Assembly: GCA_003024985.2 (NCBI GenBank)
Contig: PXIH01S0058685.1
Source: Euperipatoides rowelli
Lineage: Eukaryota > Onychophora > Udeonychophora > Euonychophora > Peripatopsidae
Reading direction: 5' to 3' (one strand)
DNA: 13,310 bases
Position numbers and translations under genes: made by a program
Part shown: positions 1 through 8,583 of the stretch, piece after piece
Layout of the letters: the number at the start of each line of letters is the position of its first letter
Numbering within the stretch: the stretch's first letter is position 1
The notes under the pieces: generated by a model
The model's input: the letters and a program-made list of their open reading frames with translations, nothing else
What the model was told of the DNA's origin: nothing
The model's database searches: none

Positions 1-981
1 TTTATTAGAGCCAATTTCATAGGACACCATAAAAAAATCCTAGTATAGTGGGAGAGGAGTAAAGGCTTTGCCCTTAGACCATATGCCCTACCCTTTTGGT
101 AAAACTTTGTCTGTGCCCTTTTTACATCCTACAAGTAACACTAATATTGATCTGAAAAACATTAACCTACTGTAAATATTTCATGAATAGTAAGGCATTA
201 AATAGTTAAAAGGGACTAGGGTTTGGGTGAAATGTCATTCATGAGTCACCAAAATCAACAGATAAATGTGGTGTAGCTTTTAATCTATTCACTCAGTTCC
301 ATGAATTATGCGTATTTGTAATAGTTATCTGTACATTAAGAAGCGATTGAATGCTAAACAGACGTGATTTTTTTCTTTCACTCAAACAGACGTCTTTTTA
401 TTTTTTGAGATTTCTCAATAAATTGTCAGTACATTGTCAATCTCCATTCTTCCCTACAAAAACATTTTTTTCTCAAGAAGACTTTATACAATTATAAAAG
501 AGGAAAACCACAGCATCTCAATTTGATAGTAGAATGACCATTAAGGAAGCCACAGAAATTTTGATGCTATCGACTTACAGTAATTTTTTTATCAAGCGTT
601 TCTTGATAAGGGAGTTTGTCAACTTTTTAGCAGTAAATGTAAGGCTGTTTATGAAGTGAGTGTCTTTCGGACTTTTATACAAAAGTGAAAATGTTTTTCC
701 TCATTATGTAATTTGAAATAAATTGGTTAATATATCAGGCGTAATGAAATATTTATAAACTATTAAATTATGATTTCACATGAACAAACTGATTTGAAGG
801 CAGCTTATTGAAATTATATCTTTTGTAAAATGTTTTTAAAATCATTTATAATTTGTAATAGCATAATGGAGGAAGACTTGATCATTTTATATCAGAATTA
901 GCAAATAGTGAAGAAATACAAAATAGTCACATGCTATTATTCTAAAATAAATATGAATGAGAAAGAGGATTAAATACATAC
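1..981 (-). other. Intron sequence downstream of exon C (partial)
   Basis: This AT-rich, non-coding stretch starts with the GTATGT donor at 981 and runs off the window. I see no further CACNB exon: the serine-rich HOOK sequence and the guanylate-kinase-like domain that should follow are not encoded here. Positions 421-610 carry a diverged copy of a dispersed repeat also found near 8545-8760. The rest has no recognisable structure. Confidence 0.7.
421..610. repeat. Diverged copy of dispersed fold-back repeat
   Basis: Two blocks here match the repeat at 8545-8760. GTCAGTACATTGTCAAT (425-441) corresponds to TTAGTACATTATCAAT near 8548. TGACCATTAAGGAAGCCACA (535-554) corresponds to the reverse complement of 8692-8711, and the similarity continues through a TTTTGATGCT-like stretch to about 571. 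A perfect 8-bp stem with a 5-base loop lies at 589-609 (TTATCAAG / CTTGATAA). Copies in two different introns suggest a non-autonomous mobile repeat. No coding capacity or clear ends are visible. Confidence 0.45.
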
Positions 982-1000
982 CTAGAGTATAACTTACTTG
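976..1000 (-). promoter_or_regulatory. Tandem 5' splice donors at the end of exon C
   Basis: Read on the minus strand, TCAA|GTAAGT (intron from 997) is followed 16 bases later by TCTAG|GTATGT (intron from 981). Both are good matches to the donor consensus. The first has the better intron side and a weak last exon base; the second has the consensus AG on the exon side. The 16-base difference is not a multiple of three, so only one donor can be in frame with a given downstream exon. Homology of the extra residues SKLYS favours the second. The first could give a truncated form ending in the HOOK region. Confidence 0.6.
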
Positions 1001-1115
1001 ACCGCGACTGGGATTGTTGAAGTTTCAGATTTTCCAATTTCACTGGGCTTGGTATAAAGCCCACATCGCAGCCTTCTTTGACCAACCGACCAATCCACCA
1101 ATCGTTGTTATATTT
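982..1115 (-). CDS. CACNB: Calcium channel beta subunit, exon C (second half of SH3, start of HOOK)
   Basis: This coding exon on the minus strand begins [20 protein letters not shown], continues [19 protein letters not shown] and, with the preferred donor, ends SKLYS plus two bases. The WWIGRL and GFIPSP motifs complete the SH3 domain started in exon B (HIKE-KYNNDWW). The residues after KLEN open the variable HOOK linker to the guanylate-kinase-like domain, which is outside the window. The acceptor is TTTTTAG at 1116, phase 0. Two donors are available: GTAAGT starting at 997 (exon ends 998, 118 bases, phase 1) and GTATGT starting at 981 (exon ends 982, 134 bases, phase 2). I chose the distal one because SKLYS followed by an AGN codon parallels the F-Y-S-S then K junction of vertebrate paralogues, and because its last exon bases are AG. 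The body of the exon is very secure; its 3' end is less so. Confidence 0.9.
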
Positions 1116-1400
1116 CTAAAAACAAAAGGACAATTTAATAACAGTTTAAACGTGAATAGTTGGAATTTTAATACAAAGAATAGTTCAATCTTATTAATGA
1201 AAATTTAAAATAATATGTTAGACAGGCATGTTTTAGTACAATATACACAGTAGGAATAAACTTTAATGCTGATACCGATGGATCAAAATCAGTCTAGTAT
1301 TATCAATATTAATACCGGTACTGATTTTCAAAAATTTTTCTAATATTTATAGCTATAATTATCAAAGCAGATCTGAAGTCAAAAATCATTGGATCACTAG

Positions 1401-2152
1401 GGCTACGTTTTTTAAAAAACTCCGAGCACTAGGAGTACATAAGAGCATGCTCTGAAACCAGAGAAATCGGATTTTTAAAAAATCGGAGCACGCTCTATGT
1501 CGGATTTTAATAAACTCCGAGCACTATAGGAGTGAGCTCTTACTACCCCTTGTAAAAGCATCGGGATTCAGAGCACAGTCCCACAATGCATCGCGTGATC
1601 GCAACCACAATCAAAATTCAAAATGGAGGAAAATAAACTTTATCGGTATTTACGTGTGTGAAATATGACTTATCTGGTCTATTATTTATCTAAGCACTAC
1701 TTTCTCTACATAATTTTCTTATTTTGACTATAAGTGATCTTTTACAATGGCATTGATTATTTTTTAAATGCTGAAAAATAAATTGTTTGTAATCAATGAG
1801 CTACCGTCTGTTTGGCTGAAAACTGGGTGAAGTGAAGTCTGAGTTTCAGACGCTTGGCACAAATACAGTAGGCCTATATGCCGACTTTAAAATGGAAATA
1901 AGTGACAAATCAAATCACATGTACGAATATTGCCACGGACATTGTTTTTTTTTTCTGTTTGACAATAGACCTTTAAAAGCACCTACTAGAGAAGATTTAG
2001 CTAAAATTATACTTTTAAAAAGGCTTTTTATTTTAATATTTTACTCTGTTAGCGTATTTTAATAATCTCGAGCTCTGTGTTGCTCTGGTTGTACATTGTC
2101 ACGTGAGTAATTGCTCGGAGTACAAGCTCAGAGTTTTTTAAAAAAAATAGCC
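1401..2152. mobile_element. Non-autonomous DNA transposon with 27-bp terminal inverted repeats
   Basis: The left end 1401-1427 (GGCTACG, T6, A6, CTCCGAGC) and the reverse complement of the right end 2126-2152 (GGCTATT, T6, A6, CTCTGAGC) match at 24 of 27 positions. Subterminal copies of CTCCGAGCAC, CGGAGCACGCTC and GCTCGGAGTAC recur in both orientations at 1420-1535 and 2068-2131, a common layout for transposase-binding regions of DNA transposons. No transposase is encoded in the 752 bases. The 8 bases flanking each side (ATCACTAG at 1393-1400, AATACTAG at 2154-2161) agree at 6 of 8 positions and could be an eroded hAT-type target duplication, but this is uncertain. The superfamily is therefore not assigned. 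Confidence 0.7.
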
Positions 2153-2429
2153 TAATACTAGTTGCCTGTGAAGATAAACAATTATTTGTTTCTTAATTTT
2201 TATTTTTAAGAATTTTCCTGTATTATAATATCTCTAATATAAATTTTAAAAAAATTTCAACAGATTTCTACTTTAACTGTACATTAAAAATAGTTTTCAT
2301 TTTTGTTATACCAATAATTAAGGGAATGATAAGCTTCCCACCATTTACCATTACTCGATAGCAAACACTGCAAACTATTGAGAAATAAATAAATGAAAAC
2401 CATTTTTCAAGCATAAAATTGTTTATTAT

Positions 2430-3015
2430 TCTTATCACAAATAAAATTACAATGTGTTTGATCTTGAATCATGGTACTGGATGGAAAATTTCAAATTTGT
2501 TTCAGGAATTAAATCACTATATGAAGAAATATAATCACTTAAAGGAGATTTATGAAGTGGAGTAAAAATGAATGAAATAAAAATGAAATTGTTATGTTTG
2601 GTTTGCATAGTATTGAACCATTGTGCTATTAAAGCAAAACCATAAATATATTATTAATGATGTCATGTGGCAAGACACCATTATCATTATTTAATAGTAA
2701 ATGCACTATATGCACAAGACAAAATGTAAACAAAAAAAAATTTTAATGCATAGCGATCTATAAGGCTTTTATCACAAATAAAATTACAACAAGGCTTTTA
2801 CTTTTTCATCATGGTACTGTGTCTATATTACTCTTATCATAAATAAAATTACAAGAATGCTTTCACTTTCGCATCATGATATTGTATCTAAATTGAAGTT
2901 TTGTTTAGGAAATTTAATTCAAATAAGAAAAAAAATATAAGCACATACTAATACTGAGGTTTATGAATGCAATGCAATAAAATATATGCAATAAAAATGA
3001 CATTTTGTTTTATTT
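2430..3015. repeat. Three diverged direct copies of an AAATAAAATTACAA-containing repeat
   Basis: Copy 1 (2430-2610) and copy 3 (2832-3015) align over about 180 bases. Each begins CTTATCA-AAATAAAATTACAA, then ATCATG and GT/AT-rich sequence, a TTTGTTTCAGGAA / TTTTGTTTAGGAA block, a GGAGATTTATGAA / GAGGTTTATGAA block and an ATAAAAATGA block. Copy 2 (2769-2825) is only the first 55 bases or so. Divergence is substantial, so the duplications are old. No coding potential is seen. They may be tandem duplications of one insert or separate insertions of a mobile repeat. Confidence 0.6.
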
Positions 3016-3032
3016 AAATCACATACAGTAGA

Positions 3033-3055
3033 TAACAGATGACAATCATCTGTTA
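3033..3055. repeat. Perfect 10-bp hairpin
   Basis: TAACAGATGA (3033-3042), a 3-base loop CAA, then TCATCTGTTA (3046-3055) form a perfect 10-bp stem. It contains an E-box-like CAGATG core on each arm. It lies in intron sequence just past the last direct repeat copy. No function can be assigned. Confidence 0.6.
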
Positions 3056-4039
3056 AAAACTAACTTTTGTTTACAAAATAAATTGGTGTCAACTATTTTC
3101 CTTTTTAACTTTCATAATAAAAATTGTTAGTTTAAAAATTAATTTTTTATTTATTCATCAAAATTGGTTTTAAGTTTGGATTTTGATGACATATCAAACT
3201 ATTTTTTTCAATAGGCCTTGGAATAACTGATGTCACTGGTGATCGGTACAAATGGTATCAGAAAATGTTAACATTAATGACAGCAGATATACTAAAATAC
3301 CAAACAAATTAATTAAAAAGTCTAAATTACGTTGGCCTAAAAAAATATTAGCTGCTTGTCACTTTAAAGTTAAAGTGCAGAAATAGTTAGCCTATCAAGA
3401 CTTACTTATAAAAATCATCAAAATTTGTTATTGAGATTTAACATGTAGGCTGTGAAGCATGTAGAAACACAGACATCCAATTTAAATTTGCAATTTTAAT
3501 GTGATCCACTACTATATTATACCAGGTCTAAAACTAAATGAAGAGAGAATTTTAGATCAGCATATAGCGGACCAACAATGACTTTACATAGAGATTGCAG
3601 TTTTGTGTTCCGCTTTTAAAAATGGCTACCAATATAGATGACGATACTACCAGACGTACTGAAAATTGTCAATAAATATTTGTTTATGGATTTGTTAAGG
3701 ATGCATACATTTCTTCACTTTTTTTTTTTTAGAAATTGCACATGGTTGTCTTTACAAATTTTTACAATTGTTTAGGTGAGTTTAAATTACTAATATTATT
3801 AAAGTACTACTATTTATATAAGGAGTATAAGAAGTTTGCTTCTTTTTTACACCATTATTAAACATTTAAAATAGTTGTCAAAGTCTAAAAATACATTGAG
3901 ATAGTGTGTAATTAGTTTAGGTTTTCAGAGTATGGTACGGTAGGCTATACCACCGTTTCTTTCTGTTTTATAAACGTATATTACTGATTATTAATTTGTA
4001 CATTTATACTTTCATTCAAAATGGAAGTAGAAATGTACA

Positions 4040-4090
4040 AATGAAAGATTTTTTTATACCGTCTAAATTTTAATTAACTGTAAAATTGGA
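4040..4090. repeat. Segment duplicated at 4546-4596
   Basis: ATGAAAGATTT...AAATTTTAATTAACTGTAA here recurs at 4548-4587 as ATGAAAGATTT...AAATTTTAATTAACAGTAA with a few differences and a short length change. The two copies are about 500 bases apart in direct orientation and flank the 101-105 bp tandem repeat, so part of this intron may have expanded by local duplication. Confidence 0.45.
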
Positions 4091-4140
4091 CATTTCCTAT
4101 TATCTACCCACCACTATTTTGTATTTTCCCCAATTAGTAA

Positions 4141-4371
4141 TAACCTACCGTAGTTGGAGTTAGGATTCAGGTAGGTTAAAGGTAAAGAATGTAAAAAAAA
4201 AAAGGAATTAGTTCTTTATTGTCTAATTTTCTATTTAATATTAATCTATGGTAGTTGGAATTAGGGTCGGGTAGGATAAAGGTAAAGAATGTAAAAAAAA
4301 AAGGAATTAGTCCTATAAGTTTATTGTCTAATTTCCAATATAGTATTAACCTACCGTAGTTGGAATTAGGT
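4141..4371. repeat. Tandem repeat, period 101-105 bp, about 2.3 copies
   Basis: Units begin at 4141 (TAACCTACCGTAGTTGGAGT), 4242 (TAATCTATGGTAGTTGGAAT) and 4347 (TAACCTACCGTAGTTGGAAT). Each of the first two units continues with GTAGG...AAAGGTAAAGAATG, a run of A, GGAATTAGT and a TTTATTGTCTAATTT block. The third unit is cut off after about 25 bases. Units are close to each other in sequence, so this is a fairly recent minisatellite-like duplication within the intron. Confidence 0.8.
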
Positions 4372-4520
4372 ACAACATAAGGTTAGGATATTGTTTAATA
4401 TACAATGGTTTTTCAAAGTTTTTCTAATTTTAAGACTAAATATTTCTTAGTTAGCATGCAAGCTTATAATATTGCATTTTTAAAGACGTAGCCTATATTA
4501 CTGATGATCAATTGATAGGC

Positions 4521-4639
4521 CACCTTTCTAATTTCATTACATGTGAAAATGAAAGATTTATTTATATAAATTTTAATTAACAGTAAGATTACATAAAAAT
4601 AAATCTTTTACTATTCAGTGTAATAGAATTAGAAAGGTG
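4521..4639. repeat. Imperfect inverted repeat, arms about 45 bases
   Basis: The left arm 4521-4565 and the reverse complement of the right arm 4593-4639 both read CACCTTTCTAATT, then a related C/TATTACA block, then AAAGATTTATTT. They have several mismatches and small length differences. The loop is about 30 bases. This fold-back structure looks like a small MITE-like repeat. Flanking target duplication is not evident. Confidence 0.6.
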
Positions 4640-5037
4640 ACAGCTGTTTATCTGTAATCAACTGAACACAAAACTGCAACTGTCCCAAATTTACTCTTAC
4701 CAGCAACCATGTTTTTGGGAAATTCTGGCTAAACTAACAAATATAAAAAATATATTTTCTTTACTATTCAAGATGACAGACTAGAATTTCCCTTTGGTTA
4801 AAGCATGCTGCACCAAATAAAATACATGGTTGTGAAAGCTACCGTACTGATTACTTAGTTACTAACATAGGATCTTTTTTTATTTAATCATTAGTGACCT
4901 TTAGCTTTATTTATTTATTTTTTTCTCAAGACAATTTTTGCTAGAATAATGACTTTTAAACTAAGATGAATTTATTAACAAGAGCAATAGTTTTAATTAT
5001 TAATAGCTTTCAAAGTGTAAAAATTTAATAAACTCAC

Positions 5038-5160
5038 CTCTTTAATGTGTAAAAAATCCTTAATTCCAAAAGAAATGGCTGACCCATGTACTGGCGAATC
5101 ATCATCCATGGAACCATCATAACTAACATTTGTTCGTACGGCGAAGGCTACAGGTTTTGT
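5038..5160 (-). CDS. CACNB: Calcium channel beta subunit, exon B (first half of SH3 domain)
   Basis: This internal exon of 123 bases gives 41 whole codons on the minus strand. It begins [16 protein letters not shown] and ends [11 protein letters not shown]. The [11 protein letters not shown] core and the KDFLHIKE end are hallmarks of the SH3 domain of CACNB proteins. The acidic loop between them ([15 protein letters not shown]) matches the variable n-Src-type region of the family. The acceptor is a strong T-rich tract followed by CTCAG, ending at 5161. The donor is GAG followed by GTGAGTT, with the intron starting at 5037. Both flanking introns are phase 0, so the exon is symmetric in length and phase. 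Skipping it would keep the frame but remove half of the SH3 fold. No in-frame stop or frameshift is present. Identification rests on recognised family motifs, not on a database search. Confidence 0.95.
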
Positions 5161-6353
5161 CTGAGAAAAAAAAATTTAATTTAAAAAAAATAAAAGCACA
5201 CATTCATAATTCAAAATAATAATCTCTATTGACAATTTTCCAAATAAACAAGTCAGAAAGAGTGACCTACTTCGCAAATGTGTTTGTGTGCAAGACAAGC
5301 AATGATTGACATTATATGGTAGGCTAATTCTAAATCACCTCGGACATTATTCCACAAGTGGTTTAGTATAAAATCATACCAGAAGCTAAAAAGTGATCGG
5401 ACCACTATGTGTTAAACTCAAATAAAGATGAATTTATGTGTTTCTAGACATGAAATTTAATTTTAACACATTGGCATTCAAGAAAAGTTAACTTGTAGTT
5501 GACGATCTAATAGTATAGGCCACAAACTACAAGTCATCTCATAAATGAGAACTTTGTTATTAGCGTCAGATACGAGCATATTCATAGCAAATTGATGTAA
5601 TAATAAGTAATGAGCAGCTGGTATAAGATTGAAAAATAAACCGTACACCAGATAACAGGATATAAAAAAACTTTCAACTTAAAAATATGCCTAACTCGGA
5701 ATGGTATCGAGAACTAAACCACACACTAACACTGTGGCAGTCAAGGTATTAAGATTACCCAATATTTAAACGTCCTAGTGACTGCATAAAATGCTGTATT
5801 ATTATTATTAGGTTATTATCAACTACTCTTTTTTTTTCATGTGCGTTCATTACCTCGTATAGTAGCAAATGAAGACATGGCATTCAGTTTTACTTTAATC
5901 ATCGATGCTAGCTACATTATGCTTTAAAAATAACGGCTCAAATTAATGCAGGGATATAAGAATCAAAACAAGAAAATCTTAAATTATTGTGCTATCAAAG
6001 AGTAACAGAGACATTAACACATTTTAGCTTTCCATTTATTTAAAAGAAATCTGGCCCAATCCAATTAATTGTGTTCACCTCATTTATGCTTTTTTATGCT
6101 CATTTATAGTATTTTATAAAATATACTTGAGCATGTGTGTTCCATGGCTAAGATGTTTATAGCTTACTTGTGTTATTAATTTTTATTGTTGGTCGAGTTC
6201 AAATAGACTACAAAAAAATAAGTGCAGTCACCTCACCTTATACAAACCACACATATACCAAAAAAAAAATTGGCTAAGGTCGCTCCCCAAATGTCAGGAA
6301 AAATTTTGAAGAAAAAAAAAAGCCTAGTCCAAGTTTTCAGGCTTACTTCACGG

Positions 6354-6471
6354 TTCAAAGCGTAAGATTTTGGCAGCACTCGCAATTTAAGGTGCAAGGT
6401 TTTTGGCAACCATCTCGCTGCAAGGCGCAAGGTTTTTGTAATCCTCAGTGTAAGGCGCATTTTGTAAAATG
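6354..6471. repeat. Short tandem repeat, period about 30-34 bp
   Basis: About four diverged units are visible. A poor one (6354-6385) contains AAGCGTAAGATTTTGGCA, then come AAGGTGCAAGGTTTTTGGCA (6389-6408), AAGGCGCAAGGTTTTTGTAA (6422-6441) and a partial AAGGCGCATTTTG (6452-6464). The minus-strand reading frame across it (6233-6496) simply mirrors the repeat and I do not consider it a gene. The repeat stops about 50 bases before the hAT-type element. Confidence 0.65.
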
Positions 6472-6520
6472 TCAAAAAGCACAAGAGAAATTTCAAAAAA
6501 TGAAGGAATATACAGATTCA

Positions 6521-6887
6521 CAGGGGTAGACAAATCCAGATAATTGCTACTAGCCAGGTAAATGTTCAACTAGCCAGAGAGAATGGGGCGACTGACGACC
6601 AGGGGTCCAATGACAAAAACAGTGGGGAAGAGGAGCATTTTTTGACACTAGATCATTTTTGTGTAATCTAATGGCAAATTTGTCATTACTTATGAAGGTT
6701 CGAATAAATTATTTTGAATAAATTATAAATTAGTTCTGCCTTCCATCCAAGTTAATTATAAAAATAATAGCATAATAGTTGGTTTCAAGAAAAGACAAGT
6801 TCTTATTTTGGATGTAAATTTTCCACTAGCCAGGGAAATATTTCAACTAGCCACAGGCTAGTAGGCGAGTGGATTTATCGAGGCCTG
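6521..6887. mobile_element. Non-autonomous hAT-type transposon (MITE) with 8-bp target duplication
   Basis: The left end 6521-6537 reads CAGGGGTAGACAAATCC. The right end, reverse-complemented from 6887, reads CAGGCCTCGATAAATCC. Both inverted ends start with the CAGG typical of many hAT elements. The 8 flanking bases, CAGATTCA at 6513-6520 and CAGATTCG at 6888-6895, agree at 7 of 8, the duplication length expected of hAT. Subterminal CTAGCC motifs (near 6550, 6571, 6833, 6847 and inverted near 6858) repeat at both ends, as transposase-binding sites do in hAT families. At 367 bases it has no transposase and would depend on an autonomous relative. It lies inside the CACNB intron between exons A and B. 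Confidence 0.85.
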
Positions 6888-7015
6888 CAGATTCGTGAGG
6901 CAAAGATCATGGGAGGCTTTGAAAAATGAATGAATATAAGCATGCGCTTTTGACCAGGACCATGAGTTTACGGTATATATACATAAACTATATTGCACTG
7001 TCCACACAAAATTAA

Positions 7016-7033
7016 CCCCCCCCCCCCCCCCCC
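7016..7033. repeat. Poly-C run of 18 bases
   Basis: There are eighteen consecutive C residues in otherwise AT-rich intron, followed by a CA-rich stretch and a run of ten A. Such runs are error-prone in sequencing, so the exact length should be treated with caution. Confidence 0.9.
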
Positions 7034-7367
7034 AAACACATACAACACACAAAAAAAAAAGTGGGATTTCACTTGTTTTACCCTGGCCTATTTCTAAATC
7101 TGCCCCTTAAGACCGCTGAGGGATTACCACCCATGAAAAATTGCCCTTTTACCTTAATTTTATCCTGTCCTTTAGTTAAATCTGTAGGAAACATAATGTA
7201 TCATTATCCTGAATACAGTAGACCTATAATCCTTCTATTCCATAATATTATCATACTATTAACAAAAATATTAACAAAATTTTTATTTAAAAAAAAAAAG
7301 ATCATAAAATGGGATTTAAAAAATTACGGTAGACAGAATTTTATATAATATTAGGCCAGGTTTTAAT

Positions 7368-7455
7368 TGTGTATGTGTATACTATTTACTGTGTATGTGT
7401 TTGAGTATATGTATAGATTGGTAGTTTATGTGTATGTGGATGCATGTATGTATAT
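7368..7455. repeat. Degenerate GTAT/GTGTAT microsatellite
   Basis: The stretch is built from interrupted GTGTATGT, GTATATGT and ATGTATGT units. It is a decayed simple repeat in the intron, with no other function visible. Confidence 0.65.
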
Positions 7456-7790
7456 AGGAAGTTATGTTCTCTCTCCATAATTTTCTTCACCAAATTGACC
7501 AAATGGGATATGCTAGTGAGCATTTTAAAAGGGGGAAGTGCAATGTAGGGTCATTGACTTATAATTGTTTTTCTCAAACAATTGATACCAAACTGAAGCA
7601 GTGAATATTAGATGAAATATTTTGTATAAGGTAGTGGAAGTTTTTAAATTACCGGTATGTATATTGGATGGAGGGTTTTACATTAAGATAAGAAATTGAA
7701 AGGCCCCGTTTTTTTTAAATTAAATCTTCCTAAGATTTATATGTTTAATACATACCTCTCCCTAAAACAAATAGTGCTGCCTGGGAAGCG

Positions 7791-7867
7791 TTATGTGTGT
7801 CTGTGTAGGCTATCTGTTTGTGTATTTATATACGCCTGTATGTATGTCAGTATGGGTGTAAGTGTAG
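7791..7867. repeat. Second degenerate GTGT/GTAT microsatellite
   Basis: Interrupted GTGTGTCTGTGT, TTTGTGTATTTATAT and TGTATGTATGTCAGTATG units make a decayed simple repeat like that at 7368-7455, about 340 bases away and 130 bases from the donor of exon A. Confidence 0.6.
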
Positions 7868-7995
7868 ATTCTACTGGATTTTGATGGAAAAATTTTTTAA
7901 AAATAATCCAATTTTGATAATTCCTCCTAAAATAATTCCATTTGATGAATAATTTTATTTATAAAATCATACTCAAACTAAATGAGAATCATTAC

Positions 7996-8112
7996 CCGTG
8001 CTTTCTCTAGTTGAGCTAATGCTTGGCGCTCTGTTTCTCTGCGCAATGCCTCCCGTTCTTCATCCAATGATAAATCTGATGATGGCTGACTATAATTTGA
8101 ATCTGCCGAACC
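7996..8112 (-). CDS. CACNB: Calcium channel beta subunit, exon A (N-terminal helix before SH3)
   Basis: This internal coding exon of 117 bases gives 39 whole codons on the minus strand. It starts [19 protein letters not shown] and ends [11 protein letters not shown]. In the CACNB family this GSADS...SLDEE...AQLEKA segment is the conserved stretch just before the SH3 domain of the cytosolic beta subunit, which binds the pore-forming alpha-1 subunit of high-voltage-activated calcium channels and controls its trafficking and gating. The acceptor is a pyrimidine-rich tract ending TTTTCAG at 8113. The donor is CGG then GTAATG, with the intron starting at 7995. Both ends fit phase 0, and joining to exon B gives EKAR-TKPVAF, as the family requires. 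The charged middle looks like a helix. [15 protein letters not shown] resembles invertebrate (protostome) beta subunits more than vertebrate ones. The upstream exon with the start codon is not recognised in this window. Confidence 0.93.
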
Positions 8113-8583
8113 CTGAAAATGAAAGAAACAAAATTTGATTTTAACACAAATCTAAATGAGAGATAAGAAAAGCAACAGTGATAACTTATTGTTAATTTAT
8201 TGTCATTGATTTTAAAAGTATTATTGTCACAAATCATATAGAATATGCAAGGCCAAAATAATACTAAACAATTTAAATAATAAAAAAAAAAACAAAGAAA
8301 AAGTGATAACTGATTTTTTAAAAAAAAAACAATTTGCAGTCTAAGCGTTAAATGTTTAATGTATTTAAGATTGGTACTCTTGTATCTTTGCTAGCAATGA
8401 CCACAATGACGTTGTCTAAGTTAACTGTTTCACTAAATAAAGACTAAGAAAATCATATTCTCCATCACTCTCTTTATAACAGCCTAAATTATATTGTATG
8501 TTGTCAAATCCTGTTTTAAACTTTATGTGGCAGTTTACTGTAGAGAATTAGTACATTATCAATACCCGTTCTCTGTTTGAAAC

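Larger units (their letters stand above)
1116..5037 (-). other. Intron between exons B and C (3922 bases)
   Basis: The intron begins GTGAGTT at 5037 and ends TTTTTAG at 1116 on the minus strand. It is AT-rich and filled with repeats listed separately: a terminal-inverted-repeat element (1401-2152), diverged direct repeats (2430-3015), a tandem repeat (4141-4371) and an inverted repeat (4521-4639). In 2163-2429, 3056-3590, 3612-4039 and 4690-5037 I see no further gene, RNA or well-defined repeat. The open reading frame at 1832-2062 on the plus strand lies inside the mobile element and matches nothing I recognise. Confidence 0.85.
5161..7995 (-). other. Intron between exons A and B (2835 bases)
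   Basis: The intron begins GTAATG at 7995 and ends CTCAG at 5161 on the minus strand, phase 0. In 5161-6230 I see no gene, RNA or clear repeat beyond AT-rich intron sequence. The rest holds a short tandem repeat (6354-6471), a hAT-type element (6521-6887), a poly-C run (7016-7033) and two GTAT-rich microsatellites. The stretch 7061-7360 is open in one plus-strand frame for 95 codons but shows no known motif. Confidence 0.85.

Noticed and set aside
1014-1208. Plus-strand 64-codon reading frame
   Set aside because: Its first part is antisense to the well-supported exon C of the calcium channel beta subunit; it has no motif of its own.
1285-1328. AAAATCAGT / ACTGATTTT inverted pair with a 26-base spacer
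   Set aside because: A 9-base AT-rich inverted match at this distance is expected by chance in 13 kb.
1832-2062. Plus-strand 76-codon frame inside the terminal-inverted-repeat element
   Set aside because: No transposase motif or other recognised domain; too short and composed of AT-biased residues.
6233-6569. Two overlapping minus-strand reading frames (87 and 60 codons)
   Set aside because: They run through a 30-34 bp tandem repeat and, for the second, into the end of the hAT-type element; the repeat keeps the frame open without coding constraint.
6858-7052. Minus-strand 64-codon frame starting with a glycine run
   Set aside because: The glycine run is the poly-C tract read in reverse; the rest overlaps the transposon end and has no known motif.
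7061-7348. Plus-strand 95-codon frame
   Set aside because: Ends in a lysine run from an A-tract, no domain, no splice or start context, length within what chance allows across both strands.
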